Assembly: GCF_023272795.1 (NCBI RefSeq)
Contig: NZ_CP096829.1
Coordinates: forward strand, 682,001-746,000
DNA: 64,000 bases
Direction of reading: 5' to 3'
Source of the DNA: Flavobacterium humidisoli
GTDB taxonomy: Bacteria > Bacteroidota > Bacteroidia > Flavobacteriales > Flavobacteriaceae
How positions within the stretch are numbered: the stretch's first letter is position 1; every line of letters starts with the position of its first letter. This document shows positions 43,462 through 50,871 of this stretch, piece by piece. Position numbers and translations under genes: made by a program. The notes under the pieces were generated by a model. The model was not told the origin of the DNA and searched no databases. It saw only the letters and a program-made list of their open reading frames with translations.

Positions 43462-43656
43462 TTAAGCAACCGCTTCAGATTTATCGATAACAACTTGCCC
43501 TCTGTAGTACATTTTACCTTCATGCCAGTAAGCTCTGTGGTATAAATGCGCCTCACCTGTAATAGGACATGTAGCGATTTGAGCTACAGTAGCTTTGTAA
43601 TGTGTTCTTCTCTTATCTCTTCTTGTTTTCGAGGTTTTTCTCTTAGGATGTGCCAT
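43462..43656 (-). CDS. rpmF: 50S ribosomal protein L32
   Basis: A 64-residue ribosomal protein with a basic N-terminus ([20 protein letters not shown]) and the [16 protein letters not shown] core. The two CxxC pairs of zinc-binding L32 are absent (only one Cys), as in the zinc-independent form. It lies 9 bp after the DUF177 gene, a widely conserved pair. Confidence 0.96.
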
Positions 43657-43665
43657 TTTACTATA

Positions 43666-44208
43666 TTATTTATCCGTTAATAGTTTCTTTAATTTTTCCC
43701 AACGCGGGTCAATATCTTCTTCTTTGTTACTCTCTTCCTTTTGTTCTTTTACACTTAACTCATTTAGTTTTGTCAAAGCCTCTGTTTGTAGACTTCCGTC
43801 TTTAACACCTGGATGAATTCTCTTGTGAGGTACAGAAAGCGCGATCATTTCATAAATATATTGCGCTATATCTACCTCATGTTCACCATGTGGCAAAATC
43901 AACAATTCTTCATTATCATCATTAAATTCGTCTCCAAAGCGAACAATTAACTTCATTTTCCCTTTTATAGGTAAATCAAAATCTTCGCCTGTTAGATCAC
44001 AAGGCACATTTACTGTTCCTTTGTGTTTGAATTCTAACTCTAACATGGTACTTTTCTTTTCGAAAAGTAAATTAACTTTAATATCCGAACTTTGAAACTC
44101 ATCGTATTCAAAATTCTTAAAGAACTCGTTATTTATTTGATACTCAAAATGGTGTTTTCCTAGTTTTAATCCTACGAAAGGAATTAAAAATTCTTTTGTT
44201 TTGCTCAT
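43666..44208 (-). CDS. DUF177 (YceD-like) protein
   Basis: A 180-residue protein starting at 44208 (MSKTKEFLIPFVGLKLGKHH); a start seven codons upstream is possible. The DUF177 core CDLTGEDFDLPIKGKMKLIV is visible, though the usual Cys positions are reduced. YceD relatives are linked to 23S rRNA levels and are almost always placed before rpmF and fatty-acid genes, as here. The C-terminus is charged (KEESNKEEDIDPRWEKLKKL). Confidence 0.88.
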   Translation of the reverse strand: MSKTKEFLIPFVGLKLGKHHFEYQINNEFFKNFEYDEFQSSDIKVNLLFEKKSTMLELEFKHKGTVNVPCDLTGEDFDLPIKGKMKLIVRFGDEFNDDNEELLILPHGEHEVDIAQYIYEMIALSVPHKRIHPGVKDGSLQTEALTKLNELSVKEQKEESNKEEDIDPRWEKLKKLLTDK

Positions 44209-44313
44209 TTCAACATCAATTTGATCCATTCAGTTCTAAAACTAGATATCTGAATTGGGGTGCAAAGATATAAAATTATTACAAATCTAATAATCTTATT
44301 GACCTTTTTTTGT

Positions 44314-45363
44314 TTATAACTGTTTTTCTTTTATTTTAAGAGGTTTTTGGCTAATCTCCTCATACTGATTACGCGAGCGAAAAATATCAATCGCAAGATA
44401 GACTGCTTCTTTAAAAGAATTATAATCTGCCATATCTTTACCAGCAATATCATAAGCTGTACCGTGGTCTGGAGAGGTTCTAACTTTATTTAAACCTGCT
44501 GTATAATTCACGCCTTTTCCAAAAGACAATGTCTTAAACGGAATTAATCCTTGATCGTGATACATTGCCACGATAGCATCATATTTCTCATATTGACTGC
44601 TTCCAAAAAAACCATCCGCAGGAAATGGACCAAAAACCATTGTTCCCGAATCGAAGATTTCCTTTAAAGTTGGCTTCAAAATCAGATCGTCTTCTTTTCC
44701 AATCACACCGCCATCACCAGCATGCGGATTCAGTCCTAAAACTGCAATTTTTGGCTTCACTATACTAAAATCCTGGATCAAAGATTTTCTAATAGTTTCT
44801 ATTTTTTTTGTTATCAATTCTTCTGTCAAATGAGAAGCCACTTCGTTTAACGGCACATGATCTGTAATTAAGCCTACTCGCAAATTATCTTGAACCATCA
44901 TCATTAGCGCATCGCCTTCTAATTCCTGATTCAAATAATCGGTGTGCCCAGGAAATTTAAAATCCTCAGACTGTATATTGTATTTATTAATAGGAGCCGT
45001 TACTAAAACATCTATTTCACCATCTTTTAAAGCTTTTGTTGCTGCCGTAAAAGACTTAATTGCATATTCACCTATTTTAGGATCATTTACTCCAAAGCTT
45101 ATATCAACCCCTTCTCTCCAAAGATTCAGAACATTTATTTTACCTGGAACGATTTGATCTAATTTATCAACTCCATGAAATTGAACTGTCGATGTAAAGC
45201 TCTTTCTAACGAATGAAAGAATTTTAGCATTTGCAAAAATAACCGGCGTACACAATTCCAACATACGAGAATCTTCGAATGTTTTCAGTATAACTTCGCT
45301 TCCAATACCGTTTAAATCTCCCACTGAAATTCCAACAATTATATTTTCTGCTTTTTTATTCAT
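44314..45363 (-). CDS. pdxA: 4-hydroxythreonine-4-phosphate dehydrogenase
   Basis: A 349-residue NAD-dependent enzyme of pyridoxal-5'-phosphate synthesis. Characteristic runs are GISVGDLNGIGSEVILKTF, VTAPINKYNI, FPGHTDYLNQE (metal-site His), VLGLNPHAGDGGVIG, AMYHDQGLIPFKTLSFGKGV (metal-site His/Asp) and RTSPDHGTAYDIAG. It is transcribed divergently from ribE across a 57-bp region with back-to-back promoters and lies upstream of the DUF177-rpmF block. Confidence 0.95.
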   Translation of the reverse strand: MNKKAENIIVGISVGDLNGIGSEVILKTFEDSRMLELCTPVIFANAKILSFVRKSFTSTVQFHGVDKLDQIVPGKINVLNLWREGVDISFGVNDPKIGEYAIKSFTAATKALKDGEIDVLVTAPINKYNIQSEDFKFPGHTDYLNQELEGDALMMMVQDNLRVGLITDHVPLNEVASHLTEELITKKIETIRKSLIQDFSIVKPKIAVLGLNPHAGDGGVIGKEDDLILKPTLKEIFDSGTMVFGPFPADGFFGSSQYEKYDAIVAMYHDQGLIPFKTLSFGKGVNYTAGLNKVRTSPDHGTAYDIAGKDMADYNSFKEAVYLAIDIFRSRNQYEEISQKPLKIKEKQL

Positions 45364-45383
45364 GAGCTCAGTTTATTTATTAC

Positions 45384-45404
45384 TAATTTTGATGTGCAAA
45401 TTTA
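45384..45404. promoter_or_regulatory. Back-to-back -7 elements of pdxA and ribE
   Basis: Plus strand: TAATTTTG at 45384-45391, with the ribE ATG at 45421. Minus strand: TAAATTTG at 45404-45397, with the pdxA ATG at 45363. Both match TAnnTTTG with sensible leader lengths. The two boxes are so close that the polymerases should exclude each other. Confidence 0.5.
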
Positions 45405-45420
45405 GTAAAATAAAACCACA

Positions 45421-46011
45421 ATGTTCACAGGAATTATAGAAACACTCGGAAGGATTCACGAAATTCAAAAAGATCAAAACAATCTTCACATAACAGTTGA
45501 CTCATCAATAACCCACGAATTAAAAATAGACCAAAGCGTTTCTCACAATGGAATATGCCTTACAGTAGTAGCCATTAAAGATTCTCTTTATACCGTGACG
45601 GCAATCGACGAAACTATTCTAAAAACTAATATTAGCGATTGGAAAACTGGCGACATTGTAAATCTAGAAAGAGGAATGAAACTTGGTGACCGTCTGGATG
45701 GACATATTGTACAGGGCCACGTAGACCAAACTGGAACCTGTGTTAAAATTGAAGAAGCAAACGGAAGTTGGAATTATACTTTTGAATACGACAAAAATCA
45801 AAACAATATCACAATCGAAAAAGGTTCGATTACAGTAAACGGAGTCAGCCTTACGGTTGTAAATTCTAAAACGAATGAATTTAGCGTTTCAATTATTCCG
45901 TATACTTATGAACACACTAATTTTAAAGATTTCAAAGTTGGAACAAAAATCAACCTTGAATTTGACGTAGTAGGAAAATATATCTCTAGACTTTACTCAA
46001 TAAATAAGTAA
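45421..46011 (+). CDS. ribE: Riboflavin synthase (alpha subunit)
   Basis: A 196-residue enzyme that dismutates two 6,7-dimethyl-8-ribityllumazine molecules into riboflavin. The duplicated lumazine-binding barrels are evident: MFTGIIETLGRI...GICLTVV in the first half and GHVDQTG...GSITVNGVSLTVV in the second. The length is normal. No FMN riboswitch was seen in the 57-bp upstream region. It ends in a terminator shared with the convergent small gene. Confidence 0.96.
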   Translation: MFTGIIETLGRIHEIQKDQNNLHITVDSSITHELKIDQSVSHNGICLTVVAIKDSLYTVTAIDETILKTNISDWKTGDIVNLERGMKLGDRLDGHIVQGHVDQTGTCVKIEEANGSWNYTFEYDKNQNNITIEKGSITVNGVSLTVVNSKTNEFSVSIIPYTYEHTNFKDFKVGTKINLEFDVVGKYISRLYSINK

Positions 46012-46030
46012 TAGTTTTAAATTTTTCTAT

Positions 46031-46063
46031 AAAAAAAGCTTCAATTAAATTGAAGCTTTTTTT
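46031..46063. terminator. Bidirectional terminator between ribE and the PID-CTERM-like gene
   Basis: AAAAAGCTTCAATT pairs with AATTGAAGCTTTTT (sharing the central bases), with A and T runs on either side. The stop codon and last codons of the minus-strand gene lie inside the hairpin. Confidence 0.85.
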
Positions 46064-46326
46064 ATTTGACTTTTATATATTACAGTAGCACCTAGAGCTA
46101 AACCACCTAATAGTAGAAAAACAACATGTTGGTCAATTGGCATATTTGCTTCAGGATTACAGCTAGGCAGCTCTGGATCCTCACAATCAGCGGCAGACGT
46201 AGCATTCGCAGTTTTGGCTGTACTTCCTGAAGTTACTGGAACTGGCGGATGCGCAGATCCAGCAGACATTATCAAAACATTTAATAATAAGGCAATTACT
46301 AAAAATGGGGCTTTTAGATTTTTCAT
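46045..46326 (-). CDS. Small exported protein with PID-CTERM-like sorting tail
   Basis: A 93-residue protein: an N-terminal signal segment (MKNLKAPFLVIALLLNVLIM), a short Ser/Thr/Ala- and Cys-containing middle (AADCEDPELPSCNPEAN), then the tripartite tail NMPIDQHVVFLLLGGLALGA followed by basic residues KSQIKK. The Pro-Ile-Asp motif, helix and basic end match the PID-CTERM type of exosortase-linked sorting signals in Flavobacterium. That family name is from memory, and no exosortase gene is in the window. The C-terminal codons lie within the terminator hairpin. Confidence 0.65.
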   Translation of the reverse strand: MKNLKAPFLVIALLLNVLIMSAGSAHPPVPVTSGSTAKTANATSAADCEDPELPSCNPEANMPIDQHVVFLLLGGLALGATVIYKSQIKKASI

Positions 46327-46710
46327 AAATTCAAGCTATTGCAAAAAGCAATTCTAGATAATTATTGATAAATATTCTTTAATAGAAATTTCGCACAAGC
46401 GCTTTTCTATCTCCAAAATCTTGGACAAAAGTATAAGTTTTTTAAACAAAACCAACTTTTAAAACCAAAAATCCAGAACAAATTTTAACATTTTTCTTAA
46501 AAACACTTCTAATCCTTTCAGAAAACGTTCTAGAAGAATAATGTTCATTTCCAGCACTATTCGTAAGAACCAAAAGACCATAAGAATTTACTTATCTTAG
46601 CAAAAGCAATCTTTTTTGTTCTCTCAAAAAATCTCTTTCACCGAATATACGCCAAAAAAAGAAGTTTGGGTTCAACTTTAATTACATTTAAGAGAATATT
46701 CTCAAATTAA
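46327..46710. other. Gene-free A/T-rich gap
   Basis: About 470 bp separate the PID-CTERM-like gene and the DNA methyltransferase gene. I see no ORF, RNA gene or strong repeat in this part. It ends at the promoter-like sequence described next and may be a junction between core chromosome and the restriction-modification island. Confidence 0.4.
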
Positions 46711-46718
46711 TATATTTG
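46692..46718 (+). promoter_or_regulatory. Promoter with palindromic operator for the DNA methyltransferase
   Basis: TATATTTG (46711-46718) fits the -7 consensus. A perfect 12-bp palindrome, GAGAATATTCTC (46692-46703), lies in the spacer just upstream. Such placement suggests repression by a dimeric regulator or by the methyltransferase itself. Confidence 0.45.
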
Positions 46719-46799
46719 TAAAATCAAAACACACATACAATCCAATTCCAAAAGATTTAAAACTTCAAATTCAAATCTATTTTTAACTTAATTAATCAA

Positions 46800-47786
46800 A
46801 TGAAAAAACCATATACAGTCGGAAGTTTATACGCAGGTGTTGGCGGTATTTGTTTAGGTTTTGAAAATGCAGGTTTTAAATTAGAGTGGGCAAATGAATT
46901 TGACAAAAAAGCCTGTGTTACATACAGAAACAATTTTGAGCACACTCTAATAGAAGGAGATGTAATGCAGCTAGACGTAAAAGATCTCAATAAAATTGAC
47001 ATTCTTACAGCTGGATTTCCATGCCAACCTTTTTCTCTAGCTGGCCACAGAAAAGGTTTTAAAGACAGCAGAGGAAATCATTTTTTTAAAATATTAGATT
47101 TTATTGACGAAATGCGTCCCAAAGTAGTGTTTCTTGAGAATGTCAAAAACCTAAAAGGACATGACAAAGGAAACACAATGAAAGTAATTCAGCGCGAAAT
47201 CAAAAAACGGGACTACACTTTTGACAGCGCTATTTTGAACACTAAAGATTTTGGAAATATTCCGCATAATCGAGAGCGAATTTTCATGGTTGCTTTTGAC
47301 AAAAAATTCGTAAAAAAAGGCTTTAGATTTAATTTTCCAGAGAAAGAAGAATTAACCAAGAAGCTAACCGACTTAATTACAAAAGAAAAAGTCGATAAAA
47401 AATTCTATTACACCGAAGACAAATACATGTACAATATGTTAAAGGAAACAGTTGTGAGAGAAGATAGAATTTATCAATTCAGGAGGCAGTATGTGCGAGA
47501 AAACAAAAAAGAAGTTTGCCCCACTTTAACTGCAAATATGGGAACTGGCGGCCACAATGTTCCAATCATTACAACTGAATTTGGCTTTAGAAAATTAACT
47601 CCAAGAAAATGTTTTCGTTTTCAAGGATTTCCAGATCATTATAAATTACCCAAAATTTCAAATTCCAGCCTTTACAAACAAGCCGGAAATTCAGTAAGTA
47701 TGCCTGTTATAGAAAGACTTGCTTCTGAAATATTCAAATGCATTGAGAAAGCAGAAGCTAGACAGCTAAAAGCTGAAAAAGTTTAA
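46800..47786 (+). CDS. dcm: DNA (cytosine-5-)-methyltransferase
   Basis: A 328-residue C5 methylase with motifs in the canonical order: I (SLYAGVGGICLGFENAGF), II (WANEFDKKACVTYRNNF), IV (TAGFPCQPFSLAGHRKG, with the catalytic Cys in PCQ), VI (VFLENVKNL), VIII (NIPHNRERIFMVAF), a short target-recognition region (about 195-285) and X (YKQAGNSVSMPVIERLASEI). The recognition sequence cannot be deduced. It converges with, and overlaps by 4 bp, a Vsr-like endonuclease gene, so the two form a modification/endonuclease pair. It sits between core genes and an integrated element, consistent with transfer. Confidence 0.95.
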   Translation: MKKPYTVGSLYAGVGGICLGFENAGFKLEWANEFDKKACVTYRNNFEHTLIEGDVMQLDVKDLNKIDILTAGFPCQPFSLAGHRKGFKDSRGNHFFKILDFIDEMRPKVVFLENVKNLKGHDKGNTMKVIQREIKKRDYTFDSAILNTKDFGNIPHNRERIFMVAFDKKFVKKGFRFNFPEKEELTKKLTDLITKEKVDKKFYYTEDKYMYNMLKETVVREDRIYQFRRQYVRENKKEVCPTLTANMGTGGHNVPIITTEFGFRKLTPRKCFRFQGFPDHYKLPKISNSSLYKQAGNSVSMPVIERLASEIFKCIEKAEARQLKAEKV

Positions 47787-48202
47787 ATACTTAAACGCAT
47801 AATTGTCCCTTCAATTTTTGCCAAGCAAACCTCTAGATTCTTCTCAATTTCTTTACTCCAGAATCTTAAAATCGTCCAATTTTCAGAAATAAGAAAAGCA
47901 TTGACTTCTTCGTCGCGCTGTATATTCCTTTCGATTTTCGGAATCCAATATTCTCGATTCGTTTTAATTCTTAGTTGCTCCGTTTCCCAATCTTTTCCAT
48001 GAAAGAATTCACTATCAACAAAAATGGCAATTTTATATTTGGCAAAAGTAAGATCTGGCCTTCCAAATACTTTCTTATTGTTTTTTCGGTATCTGTGACC
48101 CAATTTCCATAATGCTTTTGCAAGCCTTACTTCGCCTTTTGTAGCAGTACTTTTTATCGCCTGCATCGTTTTCCTCCTTTGTTCGGGAGTTAATCTATCC
48201 AT
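47783..48202 (-). CDS. vsr: Vsr-like DNA mismatch endonuclease lacking zinc cysteines
   Basis: A 139-residue protein matching very-short-patch-repair endonucleases: LTPEQRRKTMQAIKS, the active-site block FGRPDLTFAKYKIAIFVDSEFFHGKDW (Asp in RPD, His in FFHG) and EYWIPKIERNIQRDEE. In E. coli Vsr the segment after the active site is Cys/His rich (CFWHHHHC) and binds zinc. Here those Cys positions are replaced and the protein has no Cys before residue 125. Either it is a zinc-free Vsr or it acts as the restriction partner of the adjacent methylase. Its end overlaps the methylase stop. Confidence 0.85.
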   Translation of the reverse strand: MDRLTPEQRRKTMQAIKSTATKGEVRLAKALWKLGHRYRKNNKKVFGRPDLTFAKYKIAIFVDSEFFHGKDWETEQLRIKTNREYWIPKIERNIQRDEEVNAFLISENWTILRFWSKEIEKNLEVCLAKIEGTIMRLSI

Positions 48203-48311
48203 CTGAAGATTAAATTTGTTTTGGATGGATAAAGTTAAGGGATTTTAGGAAAAGGGAAGTTTAATTTTTGATGTGAAAAATTTCAATTTTCACATTTCGA
48301 AAAGGGCAAAA

Positions 48312-48346
48312 AACAAAAAAGCCTTTACATTTCTGTAAAGGCTTTG
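48312..48346 (-). repeat. 35-bp terminator-like repeat, copy 1
   Basis: It contains AAAAAGCCTTTACA-tttc-TGTAAAGGCTTT, a hairpin with flanking A/T runs located just past the XRE regulator stop. It is nearly identical (32 of 35 positions) to the sequence at 48879-48913. Confidence 0.7.
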
Positions 48347-48371
48347 CAAATAGGAATTATTCCTAAATTAT

Positions 48372-48773
48372 TTATTTGATTAGCTTTTCCAAAAGCTTAA
48401 TTTGTTCGTCTTTAGATTTTAGAAGCTCCAGATTAAGACGTTTTATTTCTTCTAAAGCTTCTATCCATTTTTCGACAGGATTTACATTAAAAGTTGGATA
48501 ATAATTATATCCATTAGATTGATCGTTAAAAGTATTAGAAATAATATTTACCGCTTTTTCTTCATCAAAATTCTGAAAAGCTTCAACAGGAATCCTTAAT
48601 GCATTTGAGATTTGCTTCAGCAAATTATCTTCAATTACATCTTTTTGCTCCAGCATAGAAATTTTCTTTTGGTTCCAGTCATCTCCCAGATCAAAAGCCA
48701 ATGCTTCTTGTTTAATACCAAGCATTTCTCTAAAACGTTTTACATTTCTTCCCTGATGTATTTTTTGTTCCAT
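48372..48773 (-). CDS. XRE-family helix-turn-helix regulator
   Basis: A 133-residue protein. An N-terminal helix-turn-helix (RNVKRFREMLGIKQEALAFD, then KKISMLEQKDVIEDNLLKQI, about residues 8-60) is of Cro/C1 type. A linker and a C-terminal helical, coiled-coil-prone segment (WIEALEEIKRLNLELLKSKD) could dimerise it. Its position near a methylase/endonuclease pair recalls control proteins of restriction systems, but it is longer than typical C proteins and its target is unknown. It is bracketed by two copies of a terminator-like repeat. Confidence 0.8.
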   Translation of the reverse strand: MEQKIHQGRNVKRFREMLGIKQEALAFDLGDDWNQKKISMLEQKDVIEDNLLKQISNALRIPVEAFQNFDEEKAVNIISNTFNDQSNGYNYYPTFNVNPVEKWIEALEEIKRLNLELLKSKDEQIKLLEKLIK

Positions 48774-48878
48774 AATGAGTATAGATTTCTAAAGGCTCAA
48801 AGATAAAAAAATATCCCTCTAAAAACATTCTTTTGTCAGATAACACATCTATAGTCAACCTTTTTAGGACGAGACATA

Positions 48879-48913
48879 AAACAAAAAAGCCTCTACATTG
48901 ATGTAAAGGCTTT
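48879..48913 (-). repeat. 35-bp terminator-like repeat, copy 2 (downstream of the tRNA 3' half)
   Basis: AAAAAGCCTCTACA-ttga-TGTAAAGGCTTT is located right after the 3' end of the tRNA-Met fragment on the same strand, where the native tRNA terminator would be. It is a near-duplicate of the sequence at 48312-48346. Confidence 0.7.
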
Positions 48914-48928
48914 ATGTTTCTAAAAGTG

Positions 48929-48975
48929 TGGTCCCACCTGGGCTCGAACCAGGGACCACCTGATTATGAGTCAGA
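48929..48975 (-). other. Attachment site: 3' half of tRNA-Met (CAT)
   Basis: On the minus strand the sequence covers the anticodon arm (CTGA-CTCATAA-TCAGG, anticodon CAT), variable loop, T arm (CCTGG-TTCGAGC-CCAGG) and acceptor 3' strand TGGGACC plus discriminator A. The 5' half (acceptor 5' strand and D arm) is missing; unrelated A/T-rich DNA is present instead. With a tyrosine recombinase gene starting about 150 bp away, this is the chromosomal end of an element integrated into a tRNA gene. The intact tRNA should lie at the other end, beyond the window. Confidence 0.8.
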
Positions 48976-49079
48976 TTCCTTTTCTTTTATTATAATTTAT
49001 GTTTTCATTATTATAACTGTAAATCAACTAATTAAGATTTTTAAAAACACTAATAAATCATTATTTCTTATTTTAATTG

Positions 49080-49087
49080 TACATTTG
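49080..49087 (+). promoter_or_regulatory. -7 element of the integrase gene
   Basis: TACATTTG fits TAnnTTTG. A start site about 7 bp downstream would leave almost no leader for an ATG at 49096 but about 35 nt for the ATG at 49129, which favours the latter start. Two CGTCAAA words follow it. Confidence 0.4.
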
Positions 49088-49128
49088 TTCGTCAAATGCT
49101 CGTCAAAAATTACAATCTCTTTTCAATT

Positions 49129-50340
49129 ATGGTATCATACAAATTTACATTAAAAGCAACACCAAATGCAAAAGGCGAGTACTTTATTAATCTTGTATTA
49201 ATTAAGGACAGGATAAATACAAGTTTATCGATCAGGAAGAAATGCAAATATGAAGATTGGTCATTTGAAACAGAACGTCTCAAAAAATCACACAAAGAAT
49301 ACAAGCAAATTAATGACCTGATTGAAAAATATTCGGGTCGGATTAATACTATTATTTATGAATTTGAAGCTGATGAAACACCATTCACCTTGCAAGATAT
49401 TATAACCAAATTCAAAAAAGATTCTGGAAAACAGAAATCATTAAGCTATACTACTTTTCACGAAAGTTTAATCGAAGAAATTAAAAATGCAGGAAAATTA
49501 TCAACCTCAAATATTGAAAAGGAAACCCTAAAATCGATTCAACGTTTTTTTGGAAAAACCGAAATCACTTTTAGAGATTTATCCGTTGATGCGATTTATA
49601 AATATCAATCTTTTTTAAATGGCAATAATAATAGCCAAAGTACCATTGGCATAAGAATCCGCACTTTAAGGGCTGTTTTTAATAAGGCTATTAAACGTGA
49701 AATTATTCCTGCAACAATGTATCCGTTTAATAAATTTAAAGTGTCAAAAATTAAGGAAGGTGGTAAGAAGGAATATTTAACTGAAGAAGAACTTGAGTCA
49801 TTGAAAAATGTAAAACTGTTAGAAAAAAAAGACATCATAGCTCGAGATATGTTTTTACTAAGTTTTTATGGTAGAGGAATCAATTTCATTGACCTAATAC
49901 AATTAAAAAAAACAGATCTATATAAAGAAACAATTACATATAAAAGGAGTAAAACTGGGGTAATTGTAAATTTTAAAATAAACGAATATTGGAAGCGTAA
50001 AATCGAGGAGTATACTTCGCCAGGAGACTCACTTTATCTGTTCAATATTATTCATAATAATCAAAACTCCGAAATTTATATAAATAATAGGAAAGAAAAA
50101 TATTTAAAAATATACATAAATACACCTCTTAAAAGAATTATTACTGATTTACGTATTCAAAAGAAAATCACGTATTACTGTGCAAGGCATTCTTTTGCAA
50201 CTATCTTAAAATTCAACAATATCTCAATAGATATTATCAAGGAAGCCTTAGGTCACAAAGATATTAAATCTACGATGTCCTATTTAAATACACTTCCAAG
50301 CAATACTTTAGACAAAATGATTGATGACATTATTTTTTAA
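49129..50340 (+). CDS. Tyrosine recombinase (integrase)
   Basis: A 403-residue integrase of the Bacteroidota type: an N-terminal arm-binding domain (VSYKFTLKATPNAKGEYFIN), a SAM-like core-binding region (about 100-200) and a catalytic domain. The catalytic domain has Arg in LLSFYGRGINFIDLIQL, His-x-x-Arg as YYCARHSFATIL, a further His in ALGHKDIKSTMSYL and the nucleophile Tyr in that last run. It lies about 150 bp inside the tRNA-Met attachment site. It should catalyse integration and excision of the element extending to the right. The sequence is visibly more A/T-rich than the core genes. Confidence 0.93.
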   Translation: MVSYKFTLKATPNAKGEYFINLVLIKDRINTSLSIRKKCKYEDWSFETERLKKSHKEYKQINDLIEKYSGRINTIIYEFEADETPFTLQDIITKFKKDSGKQKSLSYTTFHESLIEEIKNAGKLSTSNIEKETLKSIQRFFGKTEITFRDLSVDAIYKYQSFLNGNNNSQSTIGIRIRTLRAVFNKAIKREIIPATMYPFNKFKVSKIKEGGKKEYLTEEELESLKNVKLLEKKDIIARDMFLLSFYGRGINFIDLIQLKKTDLYKETITYKRSKTGVIVNFKINEYWKRKIEEYTSPGDSLYLFNIIHNNQNSEIYINNRKEKYLKIYINTPLKRIITDLRIQKKITYYCARHSFATILKFNNISIDIIKEALGHKDIKSTMSYLNTLPSNTLDKMIDDIIF

Positions 50341-50512
50341 TTAAAAAACACAATACTTCATTACTTTAAAACCATTCAATCTAGTTAGATCCTACGGGCT
50401 TAATTCATTAATCAAATAGGGGTAGAAACTTTTTTTCAACGGTCTTTAATAAATATCATATTTGGAAAAATCATATTTTGACTATGTTTAGTTAAAAAAT
50501 AAACCAAAAAAA

Positions 50513-50559
50513 ATAGCACAAAAATAATTTTTCAATTTTAGAAAAAAATTTTGTGCTAT
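50513..50559. terminator. Bidirectional terminator between integrase and precursor gene 1
   Basis: ATAGCACAAAA at 50513-50523 pairs perfectly with TTTTGTGCTAT at 50549-50559 across an A/T-rich loop. It serves the convergent integrase and peptide genes. Confidence 0.65.
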
Positions 50560-50578
50560 CCTTCTTTTTAAGATAATA

Positions 50579-50770
50579 CTAATTCACACGGAATCTAATA
50601 TAATCTGGAGTGTAAGGTGAAGTTGTATAATGACAAGCTCCTAAAATTCCCCCTGTTAATTTTTCTAAATCCATTTGATCTTGTTCGTTAATTGCAATGC
50701 TTTTAAATTGCTCAAGAGACATTTTTTGGTTGTCTTTAACAACATTTTTTAAATTTTTCAAATCTAACAT
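50579..50770 (-). CDS. Double-glycine leader peptide precursor 1 (RiPP/bacteriocin-like)
   Basis: A 63-residue precursor. The leader (1-41) begins MLDLKNLKNVVKDNQKMSLE and ends DLEKLTGG, a classic double-glycine site for C39-peptidase exporters. The predicted core of 22 residues begins ILGACHYTTSPYT and ends RFRVN, rich in Tyr/Thr/Pro with one Cys and one His. Leader and ILGACH are shared with the precursor at 52660-52839. It is the last gene of the cluster, with its own well-matched promoter upstream and a terminator after. No homologue with known activity is recognised. Confidence 0.85.
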   Translation of the reverse strand: MLDLKNLKNVVKDNQKMSLEQFKSIAINEQDQMDLEKLTGGILGACHYTTSPYTPDYIRFRVN

Positions 50771-50800
50771 AGTTATATTTTTTTAAGTTATTAATAGGTA

Positions 50801-50831
50801 CAAAACTACAAATAGAATCCATAATCGCAAG
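50801..50831 (-). promoter_or_regulatory. Promoter of precursor gene 1
   Basis: On the minus strand a CTTG -33 box (50831-50828) and a TAGTTTTG -7 box (50808-50801) are separated by exactly 19 bp, the preferred Bacteroidota spacing, with a leader of roughly 24 nt before the ATG at 50770. Confidence 0.6.
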
Positions 50832-50871
50832 TATTTTCATATAATTTTTATATTTACTACTCCTCATATTT

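Noticed and set aside
48929..48975. Complete tRNA-Met gene
   Set aside because: Only the anticodon arm to the 3' end is present; the acceptor 5' strand and D arm are absent.
49096..49128. Longer integrase N-terminus from the ATG at 49096
   Set aside because: It would start almost at the predicted transcription start; the ATG at 49129 gives a normal leader and the expected family N-terminus.
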